Shown here: positions 31,035 to 47,561 of the stretch, in pieces
Layout: each line of letters starts with the position of its first letter
How positions within the stretch are numbered: the stretch's first letter is position 1
Source: Dictyostelium firmibasis
Lineage: Eukaryota > Evosea > Eumycetozoa > Dictyosteliales > Dictyosteliaceae
Length of the DNA: 64,000 bases
Assembly: GCA_036169595.1 (NCBI GenBank)
Contig: CM069768.1
Span: 4,148,001 to 4,212,000, forward strand
Direction: 5' to 3'
Translations under genes and position numbers: made by a program
Notes under the pieces: model-generated
What the model was told of the DNA's origin: nothing
The model's input: the letters and a program-made list of their open reading frames with translations, nothing else
The model's database searches: none

Positions 31035-31710
31035 TTTTTTTTTTTTTTTTTTTTTTTAAATAGATATTAAGTGTGGGAATTAATTTTAAATTTTTTAAAT
31101 TCATTGTTTTATATATATATATCTTTATTTTTTTTTTTTTTTAAAGAGTGGTTAGTGTTGTGTTATTGTGGGTGGGTTATGTAATTTAACTCTTTAAATT
31201 AGAAATTGGATTCCCACTATATTGTGATCGCCATATATAGTGTAAGGAAGGTTTCCATTAAAGTATTTTTTGTTTTAAAAATAAATTTTTTTTTTTTCAT
31301 TACTTTTATAATTTAAAATTATTCAAAAATTGTTATTTTACTCATTATCCCATTTCCAATTTTTTTTTTTATTCTTCTCCCTACTTATATATTATTTTTA
31401 TGAATAATTAATATGCAAAAAGTTTTCTAAAAAAAAAAAATAAAAAAAAAAAACATAGAAAAGAACATTACCAAACTTTTTATTTATTTCTCTCCTATTT
31501 AAAATAATTTTTTTTTATAAGAAAATTTATAAAAAAAAAAAAAAAAAAAAAATAAGATAAATAATTATAAAAATAAACGTCAATCTTAATAAAATATTTA
31601 AACCAAAAAAAAAAAAAAAAAAAAAAATAAAATAATATAAATAATTATTAAATTAATAAAAAAAAATTTTAAAAAAAGAAAATCAATTAAAATAATACCA
31701 CAAACTAAAA

Positions 31711-31964
31711 ATGTCTATTTTAAGTAAGTTTTTTTTTTTTTTTTTTAATTAATTTTTGAAATTTCTTATTTTATTAATTTTAAATAAAAAATAGAATCTT
31801 TAACATCCCTTGGAAAAATATCGGTCAACCAAAATCAAAAAATCAATACTGACTCAAAAAATGGTCATTTAAGCTTTGAAACAGAAAATAATACTTCAAG
31901 ATGGAGAGTTCCAACATATACAATTTTATATAACATGAAATATAGACTCGTAGCCTATTGTTAA
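31711..31964 (+). CDS. 60-residue small protein, two exons
   Basis: Exon 1 is 31711-31723 (MSIL plus one base) with a consensus GTAAGT donor; exon 2 is 31795-31964 after TTTAAATAAAAAATAG. The joined frame reads MSILKSLTSLGKISVNQNQK, then a Ser/Asn/Thr middle, and ends WRVPTYTILYNMKYRLVAYC-stop. The start MSILxSLTSLG, the intron within the first five codons and the size recall the many small developmentally expressed Dictyostelium proteins that begin MTLF/MSIL-SxxS, but the Gly/Cys-rich tail of the HssA type is absent. No domain is recognised. GT-rich elements upstream would fit developmental expression. Confidence 0.6.
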
Positions 31965-32235
31965 AAAATAAAATGTAAAAGCAAAAATAAAAAAAAAAAA
32001 AATATCGTTGGTAATATTTTTAAAAAAATAATTTCTGGTTAAAATGAGAAATTATTGTGTGCAGGTGAGAGTGAGTATATCATAAGATAAACCTAAATTT
32101 TTATTTTCATTTTTTTTTCCATTGTTAAAAAAAATAAAAAAACATCAAGTTTTAAAAAGTTTATGTTACATAATAAATATATAGATATATGTATATCTCT
32201 CTTTTTTTTTTATTTTTTTTTATTATTGTTATTAT

Positions 32236-32264
<29 letters not shown>
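31965..32264. other. Convergent intergenic region
   Basis: 300 bp between the small gene and the 3' end of the ADF-H gene; contains a GTGCAGGTGAGAGTGAGTATATC stretch near 32060 (shown in part) and T-runs. No gene seen. Confidence 0.6.
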
Positions 32265-32266
<2 letters not shown>

Positions 32267-33925
32267 AAGCTTTAACTCTTGAAGAGGTACCAGAATTTTG
32301 AGTGATAGTTTTTGTAACGATTTCAGAAGATAATTCAGAAGGAGAGGAAACATGTAAATCAACATGATATGGATGGAATAATTGTTTAACAGTACCAGAG
32401 TGAGTACCAAGTTTGGCTCTAAACATACGATTGATGTCTTCACCAACGAAATCGATGAAAGCAAATTTGATGGTATCAGAGAGATCGAATCTTTCAACCT
32501 CACGTACTAAACCGTAGGCAACAATTTTTGAATTTAAATGACCTACCAATTCATCAGCACCACCACTACCCTTTGCAATAACTTGTAAGGTTGTATCGTT
32601 TTTATAGCCTATTAAACACCAATTGGTATCAGTACTATCTGATCTAACATCTTTAATTGTATCTTTAACTTGTTGTTCATTATCGAAACCAATGGTTGAA
32701 CCACTCGATTTTGGTACTGCTGATGGTGTTGTAAATTTACTACCGGCACCTGAAAATGATCTACCGGTTGTATTTGAACCTTGAGTTGATGCACTAGATG
32801 AACTATAGCTAGATGTCATACGGCCACCATGCGATTGAACATCACCACTCAATACCATCGATGCTTTACCTGATGCTTTTGCAACGGTTTCTTCAACAAT
32901 CTCTTTGGAAATTTCAGATTTAACTGTACATTTAATATCAACATGATATGGTGTAACGAGTTGATTTACAAATCCAGTATGAGTACCTAAACGTGCTCTT
33001 AACATTCTTGGGATATCTAAATAAAATAAGGAATTAATATTTTTATTATTATTTTTTTATTTATGTATTCCAAAAAAAAAAACAAAAAAAATAAAAAATT
33101 AAATTTACCTTCACCAATCCAATTAATATAAGCAAATTTGATAGTATCACTGTTATCAATTTTTTCAACGATACGAACTAAACCATAAGCAACTAAATTA
33201 TCATTTAAATTTGAGATGAGTTCATTGACACCACCATTACCTTTACCCAAGAGAATGATAGTATTAGAGTTACCACCTTCATAACCAAAAAGTACCCAAT
33301 CAATATCATTTTCATCGGATCTAAATTCTTTTAAAGCTTCACGAATGGTTGGTTCATCACCTAACTTAATGGCATCTTTGGAAGTGGATGATGATGATGG
33401 TGATGAAACTGAACCATAGGTAGATCTTCTGAAAGAGTTTGTTGGAGAAGTAGTTGATTTTGAAGCACCAGTTTTAGCACCATTTTCATCTAAAACCTTT
33501 GAACCTGTACCAGAGATATCTTGAATCTTATTCAATACGATATCGTCAGAGATTTCATTTTTGGAAGTAATTAAGAAATCACATTGGAATGCACCAAAGA
33601 AATCTTTGACACTACCAATGGTAACAGAGATCTTACCCTTTTGAAGGATACCAACTTTCTCACCAATGAAATTAATGAATGCAAATTTAACGGTTTCACT
33701 ATCGTCTATTCTATCAATCTTTCTAACTAATGCAAATCCAACCATATCATCTTGTAAATATTCTACTAATTCTGCTACACCACCATTACCAAAACCAGCC
33801 AATTTTATCTTTTGTGATTTTGGTGATTCAAATGATAATAATACCCAATCAGTTGGATTTGAATCTTTTTTTAAATCTGCAACTGCTGATTTACATGCTG
33901 AATCATCGACAAATTGTAAACTCAT
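32265..33925 (-). CDS. Triple ADF-H domain (coactosin-like) actin-binding protein
   Basis: Exons 33925-33109 and 33016-32265 give 522 residues. Three tandem ADF-homology domains: about 1-138, 186-325 and 380-522, joined by Ser/Thr/Gly-rich linkers. Each shows the coactosin-type pattern: D..W.L..Y......I...G.GG..EL...L....V.Y.LVR......SDTIKFAFI.(W/F)(I/V)GE, then ..R..LGTH.G.V......YHVD. Domain 1 is the most divergent in the GE..(G/R) part. Coactosin-type domains bind F-actin and counter capping, so this should be a cytosolic cytoskeletal regulator able to touch several subunits. The intron interrupts domain 2 at IGE|DIPRM. Typical coactosins have one domain (~140 residues); three in a row is unusual. 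Confidence 0.85.
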
Positions 33926-34224
33926 TCTTTTAAAAATTTTATAAATCTAAAATTTTTTTTTTTTTTTTTCAAAGTAGGTTTATTTTTATAAAAAAATATT
34001 ATAATATATATTAATTAATATTTTGGAAATAGTAATTTTTAATAAATATATGACAAATGAAATAAAAAAAAAAAAAAAACAAAAATTAAAAAAGAAAAAA
34101 AAAAAGAAAAAAAAAAAAAATTAATAAAAAAATAAAATAAAATAAATTTAATGTGGGGGGGTGTGATAAAAATAACTGAAATATTAAACTAGTTCAGTTT
34201 TTAAATGTTGTAATAATATTAAAT

Positions 34225-34260
<36 letters not shown>

Positions 34261-34739
34261 GCGGTTATAAAAAATATACAGTCCCCAAATAAATTTATTA
34301 TAATATCTTCTTTTTTTTTTATTTTTTAATTTATTATTTTTATTTATTTATTATTATTATTATTTTTTTTATAACAAATTACGACCAATATACATATATC
34401 TCTTATTTTATATCTTTTTTTTACCTTTTTGTAGTGTTTTTGATAAATTAAAATGAAAAAAAAAAATAAAAAAAAATAAAAAAATAAATAAAAAAATAAA
34501 TAAAAAAATAAAATTTTTTTCAGAAAAAAAAAAATCAATTTTCAAATAAAAATGGGTTTGGTGGTTATTTTCATATGAAAGCGGCCCATTTTGTTGAAGT
34601 GTATTTTTAATTTTATTTATTTTATTTTGTTTTTATTTTTATTTTATTTTTTATTTATTTTATTTTATTTTAATTTAATTTAATTTAATTTATTTTATTT
34701 CATATTATTTTATTTTATTTTATTATATTTTATGTTTTT
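33926..34739. other. Intergenic, 5' flank of ADF-H gene
   Basis: Mostly A runs (including ~40 A at 34220-34259), followed by a short GC-richer CGCGGTTATA at 34260 and GTCCCC near 34282; TTTTA pentamers (34640-34735) lead into the 3' end of the ankyrin-like gene. No gene supported. Confidence 0.6.
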
Positions 34740-35151
34740 TTATTGTTTGGTTTCATCATCAATAAAATTATTAATGAAGTTATGACAATTATCAATATTA
34801 AGATAGTATTTTACGATGTGGTTTGCATTTGAATCGATTGCTTTTGAAAGGGCATCTATAGTGATTTTATATTGATTTGGATAGCATGATAGAATTAGAT
34901 CACACAATTCCACATTACCTCTAATATAGGAATCTATGAATATGTCATTACATTCTCTATTTTCAAGATTTCTTTTTGAATCTAATGAAATTAAGTGTTC
35001 ATTAACTAATTGTCTCAAAAGTTTTTGCATATTTGGCTTATTTAATAATGACTCTAAATTTTTTTTTCTTTGACTTGGTTTTAAATTTTCATATGGAGAA
35101 TCAATACTATTATCACCATAATCCGTCATATCATTATTGTCATCATCATCG

Positions 35152-35204
<53 letters not shown>

Positions 35205-38200
35205 GTCATCATTATCATCATCATCATTATCATAGTTATTATCGTTTTCATATTCTTGAAAATTTTCCAGCGCACTTGGATTTGGATTTATATATCTATA
35301 AATTTCAGAGATTAGTTCTTTGAGAAATATTTGTTTTTTTGGAGTATTATTATCACCATTTTCAAACACCATAAAATAGTAGAGACTTTTTCTTAATACT
35401 TTTTTAATTAAATAATTCATAATTTCTATTGTGAATTTATTTTGCATTTGATCGAGAGCTTTTAGTTTGAAAGATTTTATATTTGTTGAAACTAAATCGT
35501 TGTAATTCTCCCACATAAATTTTAGATTTTCATAACTATTAAATATATTATCACTATTATAATAATCACTATACAAAAGATTATCATTAATATATATATC
35601 CCCATTGAAATTATCTAGAAGAAATTTAGAAATTTCAAATTTATGAGTATGCATTGAATTTTCAAATAATCTATGAATGAAATCATTTGAATAATAATTG
35701 ATTTGAATAAGTTTCTTAATTTCATGAATTTTCATTATTTTACATGAACAAAATAAAACAAAATTTGATAGTCTTAATTGATTAATAGTTTTCAATGGTA
35801 TAAACCATTTAGTGTTTTCATTATCACTATTAAGACCACGACCATGACCAATTTCCCATTCATTTGAAAACTTTGAATAGTTTGGAGGTTGAAAAGCTTT
35901 AAATTCACTACCACTACCATTATCTTCAAAAAATTTGTTTTCAGATGATTTTTTTATTAAATTAGATGGAGAATTATAAGTAAATTGTTCATTGTAATGA
36001 TTTTTAAAATTCAGAGTATTTAGTTGTATCCATTCTAAATGTTTAAAGAATAAGTCAATCCTTTTGATTTCTAATAGAAATTGTAAATCAGAGTTTAATG
36101 ATTCAACGAAGAAATGAGATTCATTGGTTTCGATTTCATTTTTTTTACATATATTAGTTGATAATGCTTCAATTAATTTATTAATAATATCAATGAATGA
36201 ACCTTGATCTTTATGATTATCATGTTTTCCTATTACATATTCAAATGTGAAATCATTTTGATTTAAATATTTAAATAAGTTTAAACCTTTAAATATATTA
36301 TATTTTTCTTTGCTCACTTTTCCATATAGAGATTCACAATCTTCAACATTACAAAAACTAGTTATAAATTCCGATAGACCAGGTCTTTCTAATATATATT
36401 TTGAGAATTTTGGAGATCTAATATGAAGATAAAAGAAACAATAATATAAATTATGTTCAATTGGTATTGAATATTGAAAACATAAATTATAGATATATCT
36501 AACTTGATCAATTTTTACACCTTCAATTTGTAATAAAATTCTAAAGAAATAATTTATAATCTTTATTAGATTATCTCTACCTTTAATAACATCTTCATCG
36601 CTATCATCATTATTATTGTTTTTAAATTTCATTAAAAATAATTGAATGATTTCAATGAAATAATCGATATCAATAAAACCATCATCATGTTGATAATAGA
36701 TAATTGATATTTCTGAATCAATAAAGTTTGTACTTGTTTCAAATTCACAACTTTCTAGAATATCTTCTTGTGGAATTGTTGAAATTGAGTTGATACTATT
36801 AATAAAAAGTTCTAATGATATTAAACTTAATGCATAGATATATATCATTAATCTATTATTGACATCAGTTTGTTCAAATGATTGTAGATTTAATTTAAAA
36901 AAATTAGATGAAGGAATTGTAATATTCTTTGTAAAATGTCTAAGGAATAAACATAATGTTTTACAACCACCAAAACTTTTAAAACCACTATCATTTAAAT
37001 AATTTAAAATTTTAATACCATCTTCATTTGTCATTTTTGAAAATCCATTCTTTAATATTTTACATTCATCAATATCAATATCAATTAATAATTTTAATGA
37101 GTCTAATTTTATTAAATTTTCAATATCACAGTTTACAATTGAATTAATATATGATTGATTTTGTTTGAAATTCATTAATTTATTTTCATTGTCGTTAGCT
37201 TTTATTTCTATGATTTGATTTTCTTCATTTTCAATAACTATACAATTATATTTAGTTTCAAATGATTTTATAAATTTTTTATTTTCTAATTCGAGTTTTA
37301 TATTTTTAATTATAAATTCTAGTAATGATTTCTTATCATCTTTTATTTCATGGTTTATTTGATGTTCTTGAAATTTAGTTTTAATATCTTCGGTTGCATA
37401 ATATTTTAAATATAACTTTAAATACATGATTATATGATCAAATGAATGATTTACTGAAAGTTTGAATGGAATTTTATCACTTTTTTGAGTAGGTGGTGAA
37501 TAAATCAAATTCAAATCAATTAGTTTAAATAATATTTCATTAAAATTTAAAACAAAGTATTTTATAAATCCATTTATATGAACGAATTGAAAACTTTCGC
37601 AATTATTAGAAGTTATAGTAGATGCTGAATGATACCTTGAATCTAAAGGTAGTGGTTCTGTAGGTTGATGTTGTGGTATTGTGTAGAGTATTTTTGGATT
37701 ATCTAATATAAGCTTTAGGAAATCCATTTTACGTTTACGACATATCTGTACATTTATAGATCTATTTCTAAATTGTTGAGTTATAAAATCTAAAGAATGA
37801 TTTTTAATATTTAAATAACGTGTTGAATTCATTAATTCTTCAAGTGTTGATACATTTTGACATTTCATAAATGCTAATTCAAATGATGATGGATAAACTA
37901 TTAAATTGTATGGCTCATTTGTTAATATTCTAAGTGCCTCAATATTATCATATATAATTGCCATTTTGGTTAAATCACAGCATTCAAATTGTTTTCTTTT
38001 ATTCTTTAAAAGTAATTCTAAAATTTCTATCAATTGTTGATTCTCTATAACTTTTTCAATTTCGTATTGTTTTTTTTTTAAAATTTCTTTTTCATTATTT
38101 CTATCAATAATCATTTCATTATCATAATAATTATAATTAAATAATTTAAAGAATGATTTGACTGAACTTTTATTAAATTGAATGTAATCACCAATTTTAA

Positions 38201-38417
38201 TTTTATCTTTTATTATTGAATATAGTTTATTGTTTATCATTTGATCAAATGAATAGGTTTCTTTAATGCTACACCTATTATCTATATTGATTTGTATTGG
38301 ATCAAAATATTGAACCCATTCTGTATTTTGAACACTTTTAAATATTTCATTAAATAGAAATTTATTTCTAAAAATTTTCCAAAATAATATTTCTTTGAAT
38401 GAAATTATGTCATCCAT
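34740..38417 (-). CDS. Large ankyrin-like protein of a Dictyostelium-type family
   Basis: Single exon, 1225 residues. The start MDDIISFKEILFWKIFRNKFLFNEIFKSVQ is characteristic of a large Dictyostelium family with degenerate ankyrin repeats. Helix pairs of ankyrin type are visible near 130-200 (LIEILELLLKN..., LTKMAIIYDNIEALRIL) and again at the C terminus (NDIFIDSYIRGNVELCDLILSCYPNQ, given here in part). The long middle is Asn/Ile/Lys-rich and helical without a recognised domain. An uninterrupted acidic run (Asp, about 1070-1095) is coded by GAT. No signal peptide or membrane helix. Function is unknown; protein interaction is the usual role of such repeats. The lack of introns over 3.7 kb is worth noting against its many-intron neighbour. 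Confidence 0.75.
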
Positions 38418-38593
38418 TTATTGTTATTTTTTTTTAATTTATTTTAAAAAAAATAAAATAAAAAAAAAAATTTGAAAATATGTTTATGAAAATATAAAAA
38501 AAAAAATAAAAAAAAAAAATAAAAAAAAATAAAAATTAAAATATAAAAAAGGTGCAAAGTTCCTATAGTTAAGAAACAGTTAAAATTAAAAAT

Positions 38594-38734
38594 AACTATG
38601 TTTATTTAACAGGGTTTCTTTTATTTTATAAATTTTTTTTAGCTGTTTTTAACATCAAATTTTATAATTATTATTTTTATTGTGTATTTTAATCTTAAGT
38701 AAAAAAAAAAAAAAAAAAAAAAATAAACATAGTT
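38594..38734. repeat. 141-bp segment bounded by 14-bp perfect inverted repeats
   Basis: AACTATGTTTATTT at the left end and its exact reverse complement at 38721-38734. The interior is non-coding. It could be the ends of a tiny non-autonomous DNA element or a hairpin; flanking duplication is not clear because both flanks are A-rich. Confidence 0.35.
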
Positions 38735-38814
38735 TAAAAAATAAATTATTTTATTTTATTTTTATTTTTAAATGTTTTTAATTATTGGCAATATGAAAAA
38801 TAAGGATTTTCGGT

Positions 38815-39120
38815 TGTGCATGGTTTTTCTTCTACTTATATGTATCCACCCGAACAAGTTGTTATAAACTGGTTCAGTAGAGTTACATGCATAGAGTATA
38901 GAGTATTCACTTGATCGATACAATTATTCAAAAAAATATATCCAATATCTCTAATATTCTTCTTCCAAGTTGGATTATCTTTTGTTTTAACTAAGACTAA
39001 TACATCTGATAGGGGGGGGGGGGGGGGGGTTTATCCATTGATTCCACACAAGTTTCCATTAAATGACCATTACAACCAGTTGGTATTGAAGAGTATTGTT
39101 TTTTCCAGAACAACCTATAT
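38815..39120 (-). pseudogene. Decayed coding fragment of unknown family, with an 18-G run
   Basis: The base composition rises to that of host coding DNA. Minus-strand reading gives protein-like pieces in more than one frame, such as WKKQYSSIPTGCNGH and VKTKDNPTWKKNIRDIGYIF, separated by a C18 run (39012-39029 as G on the plus strand) and stops. No start or long frame exists. I do not recognise the parent gene; it is probably a partial duplicate of a host gene. Confidence 0.5.
39012..39029. repeat. Run of 18 G
   Basis: The only long G homopolymer in the window. In this base composition it is unexpected by chance; either a real slippage product or an assembly problem. Confidence 0.95.
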
Positions 39121-39221
39121 ATTGGAAAAAGAAAATTAAAAAAAAATAAATTATTATAAATTTTAAAGGTGTTTTTTTTTTTTTTTAAAAATAAACTGTG
39201 TCACAATTAAAATAGGTATTA

Positions 39222-39261
<40 letters not shown>

Positions 39262-39272
39262 TTTTATTTATT

Positions 39273-44342
<5,070 letters not shown>

Positions 44343-44959
44343 TTTATTAATTATTTTGTTATTTATTATTATTTTTTTATATTTTTTATTATTTTAATTT
44401 TTTTTATTTTTTTTTTTTAAATTTTAATTTTAATTTTATTTTATTTTTATAAATAATTTATTTTATAAGAAATTTTTTTTTTTTATTATTATTATTATTA
44501 TTTTTTTTATAATGTATGTCATTCAAAATTTAAAACCTGTAAAAAAAAAAAAAAAATAAATAAATGAATTTTTTGATTTATAAAAAAAAGAATACGGTTC
44601 TTAAAAAAACATTTTTTTTAATAAAATTTTAAAAATATCTCCTAAGATATTTTATTTGGTTTTTTTTTATATTATACCAATTTTTTGGTATTGTTAATTT
44701 TCTTTGCAATTTTCAATTTTTTTTATTTTTTGATTCTTTGCACATTCTACGCAAAGATAAAAAATAAAAAAATAAAAAAAAATTCTGACTACCTAAAAAT
44801 TTATTTAATTTTTTTATATTTTTCAAAGAATAAAGAAAAAAAGATGAGAAAATAATTAAAAAAAAAAAAAAAATTAATAAATCTGATGGAAAAAAAAAGA
44901 ATATATTAATTATAATTATTTTTTGGTAATTATTTTTTTTTATTTTTTTTATTTTTTTA
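44343..44959. other. Promoter side of the comC-like gene
   Basis: T-rich immediately upstream of the start at 44342, then an inverted TTTGCG/ACGCAAAG-type pair near 44700-44755 (TCTTTGCAATT and CTACGCAAAGA). No ORF. Ends where similarity to the comC-like family begins again. Confidence 0.5.
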
Positions 44960-45323
44960 TTTTTAGAGTTCTATGTCTTTTGCTCCCATTAATTAATAAT
45001 GTATGTTTTCTTTTTTTTTTTTATTTTTTATTTTTTTTATTTTCAATTGGTGTTGTTTGTGAATCAAATGATTGCTCTTTTTATAAACCAATTAATCAAA
45101 CTTTCTCTTTGAGATCTTTGTCAAAGACAATCAATCGGGTTTAAAGTATGATATCCAATAGTATATTTAACAAGTGAATATTTAGAAGTGATTCAATATC
45201 TATCCAAAATTAGTAATAACAAATGCATCTCTAACCGATCGATAATATCGAATGAATCAACAATTGGTGATGTTGAATCTAGATCGGTTCCACAATCTTT
45301 TAAGAACATTAAAATTTGAATTC

Positions 45324-45354
<31 letters not shown>

Positions 45355-45791
45355 TATTATTGTGAGAAAAAAAAAAAAAAACACCTAATAGTACATACCA
45401 TTTATAACTGAATCTATTGCAAATGATAAATCCATTACTATTTAAAAGTTTAATTGAAACATTAACTAGTAAATATTGTTATTGATGAAGAGTTTGATTT
45501 TACAAAAAAAAAAAAAAAAGTAAAATCACCAAAAGGTGCACTTGGGATAATAAATTCGGTAATAAATAATGTATCATTGAACTAAAGTTGAATCTTGAGG
45601 TGGACGTTTCATTATCAAAAATACCATTTATCATTCTTCCACCTTAATAGGTTCCAAAAACTGTTAGTAGGTAAAAAAGAACCTGCAAATATTTGGTGAT
45701 TATATTTCTGGGTTTTTTATGCAGATTGAATCATCTGAAATTATTTCAACATTTTTTATTTGACATTGAACAAAATGAATAATATTTTCAT
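44960..45791 (-). pseudogene. Decayed comC-like family copy
   Basis: Minus-strand similarity to the neighbouring comC-like gene is visible as DNA and protein. The stretch at 44965-45010 matches its C-terminal tail region (compare 39311-39350), 45050-45095 matches 39612-39660, and the translation around 45240-45310 gives CGTDLDSTSPIVDSFDII against CDNFLDETPPILTSFNMI in the gene. A possible signal-peptide start (MKILFILFNV) sits at 45791. Total length is ~0.8 kb against 5 kb for the full gene, so most of the ectodomain is gone, and the remainder has several stops and frame changes. It lies in the same orientation directly upstream, pointing to a tandem duplication that decayed. Confidence 0.7.
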
Positions 45792-46159
45792 TTTAGTGAT
45801 TTTTATTATTTTCTTAACATTTAAGAGAGATTATAAAAAAATAAATAGAAAAAAAAATTATCAAATGTTGTTTTATAAAGAACATTTCAAAATATCTGAT
45901 AATTTGATTTATGTAAGAAAAAAATTAACAATTACATTGAATCCAAAAAAAATCAGATTGCTATGAACAAACGTGGTTTTTTTTATTTTTTATTTTGAAA
46001 AAAATCTTCAAAAAATTAAAAAAAAAAAATTTTTCAAAAGACATTAAAAAAAAAAAATAAAAAAATAAAGAATAAAAAATAAAAAAAAAATAAATATTCC
46101 ATTTTTATATTTTATTTTATTTTATTTTGAATATTAAAATTTTTTTTTTTTTTTTTTTT
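45792..46159. other. Intergenic, A/T homopolymers
   Basis: A plus-strand 60-odd-codon frame starting in the pseudogene edge runs to 45966 but has no host-like features apart from a hydrophobic start. Otherwise A-runs and TTTTA pentamers. Confidence 0.5.
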
Positions 46160-46637
46160 TTAATTATTGCAAACTGTGATAAAATTGAAATTTTTTCTAC
46201 AATAATTTTCATCTGTGTCTGGATCTTCTATAACTATACCTAAATCGGTGCAGTTTTCATCCCTATACAAGTTAGAGGTTGTTGATGTTGAATTACAAGA
46301 GAGTTCAATTGCGACTAAAGATGCTAATCCTGGTCCAACACTACACATATTTAATAATCTATAATTAATAGAAACGAATGAATTCTTGAAATCACCATTA
46401 CATTCGCCAGTGTAAGTAATTCCTAAAACAGTATTATTTGGAATAAAAAGATCTTCAGCTAAAGCGAATTGAGATTTAATTTGAAAACCTTGTCTACATC
46501 CTCCATAACATTGACTTGGAGTTAATAAATGAGTACTAATTGGTGAACCTATAATTTATATTTAAAATTTTTATTAAAAAATTATTTTTATGTTAATAAG
46601 TTATTATTAAGTTTTATTATATTATTATTATTATTAT

Positions 46638-46689
<52 letters not shown>

Positions 46690-47056
46690 CCTTACCTTCA
46701 CACTTTTCATTGGAATCATCAAAAGTTAATCTTGCAATTTTACCATCATGGCTTTTAAATATAGTTGGTGACCATTCAAAAAGTAAGCAAGTATCAATTT
46801 TAAAGATATTACCACTTGATGCAGTTGTGACTGGACATGATTCTGTGTCTGTTAAATCAAGACTTGAATCTGAAGAACTCCAAGATGATAGTGACCCCCA
46901 ATCAGATGAATCAGAACTTGATGATTCATGACCAGAATCATCAGAATTTGTTGAACAATTTGTATGGCCATATGTAAATACTTCCATTAATACATATTGT
47001 GAATTTATTAAACCTACAATAGCTGATAATACCAAAAGAACAAGAATGAGTCTCAT
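46160..47056 (-). CDS. Secreted Cys-containing protein, tandem copy A
   Basis: Exons 47056-46696 and 46548-46160 give 249 residues. Signal peptide MRLILVLLVLSAIVGLINSQ, then QYVLMEVFTYGHTNCS, a Ser/Asp-rich linker (about 40-75), and a Cys-spaced C-terminal domain (CYGGCRQGFQIKSQF, TYTGECNGDFKNSFVSINY, SCNST). It is clearly paralogous to the gene at 47745-48698: same signal-peptide type, same intron position and phase after (K/N)xxCxG, and a second exon of exactly equal length (389 nt). The polylysine extension of exon 1 in the genomic frame is just the T-rich intron. Secretion or surface location is inferred from the signal peptide. I do not recognise a named family. Confidence 0.8.
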
Positions 47057-47155
47057 ATTTAATAAATTTTTTTTTTTTTATTTATTTATAAATATATATA
47101 TATATAGTTTGGATAAAAATGATTTTGAAAAATAAAATAAATTTTTATAAAAAAG

Positions 47156-47163
47156 TGACGTCA
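47156..47163. promoter_or_regulatory. CRE-type palindrome TGACGTCA, site 1
   Basis: Perfect 8-bp bZIP (CREB/ATF) site, followed by AAAT, 93-100 bp upstream of the copy A start codon. Confidence 0.55.
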
Positions 47164-47553
47164 AATTTTGGTTTTTAAATAAAATTTTTTTAAAAAAAAA
47201 ACCCAAATAAAAAAAAAAATTAAAATTAAAATAAAAATTAATCATCATCAGATTTTTTGAATGATTTTTCTAAAAGATTTTTTCAAGATATTTTTAAAAA
47301 AAAAATTATAAAATTTTATTTTTTAAAATTTTATTTTGTATGGCAAGAGAAAATGTTGATTTTCCTTTTAGATGATAGTATTGATGACCTCGACAGCCAA
47401 AAAAAAAAAAAAAAAAAAAAAAAATATCTTACACCAAACCAATTTTCAATTTAATATTTAAATTTAATTTTAATAAATTTTGTCTTTAAAATATCTTTTT
47501 TATTATATTATTTTATTTTATTTTTTTTATTTTTTTTTTTTTTAAAAAAAAAA

Positions 47554-47561
47554 TGACGTCA
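47554..47561. promoter_or_regulatory. CRE-type palindrome TGACGTCA, site 2
   Basis: Same 8-bp core and same AAAT continuation as site 1, 398 bp away, about 490 bp upstream of copy A and 180 bp past the stop of copy B. Confidence 0.5.

Larger units (their letters stand above)
30475..31710. other. 1.2-kb region with long hairpin and GT-rich elements
   Basis: Between GATA gene 2 and the small 60-residue gene. Holds the hairpin at 30835-30920, a TACCCATAA box at 30950-30958, an isolated less-AT-rich 50-base segment (about 30987-31034, containing the palindrome ACTAATTAGT) ended by a 23-T run, a GT-rich cluster at 31146-31180 (GTGTTGTGTTATTGTGGGTGGG), and an 8-bp inverted repeat CACTATAT/ATATAGTG (31215-31222, 31235-31242). 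The last 300 bases are A-rich leader. Confidence 0.55.
38418..39272. other. Intergenic with inverted repeat and coding relic
   Basis: Holds a 14-bp inverted repeat pair (38594-38607, 38721-38734), the coding relic at 38815-39120, and a T-rich stretch before the comC-like 3' end. No intact gene. Confidence 0.6.

Noticed and set aside
45775-45966. Plus-strand frame beginning with a hydrophobic stretch
   Set aside because: It overlaps the start of the comC-like relic on the other strand and then becomes Lys/Ile-rich; no homology recognised.
46637-46695. Polylysine C terminus of secreted copy A
   Set aside because: A GTAAGG donor precedes it and the downstream exon continues in frame with the paralogue; the run is intron.
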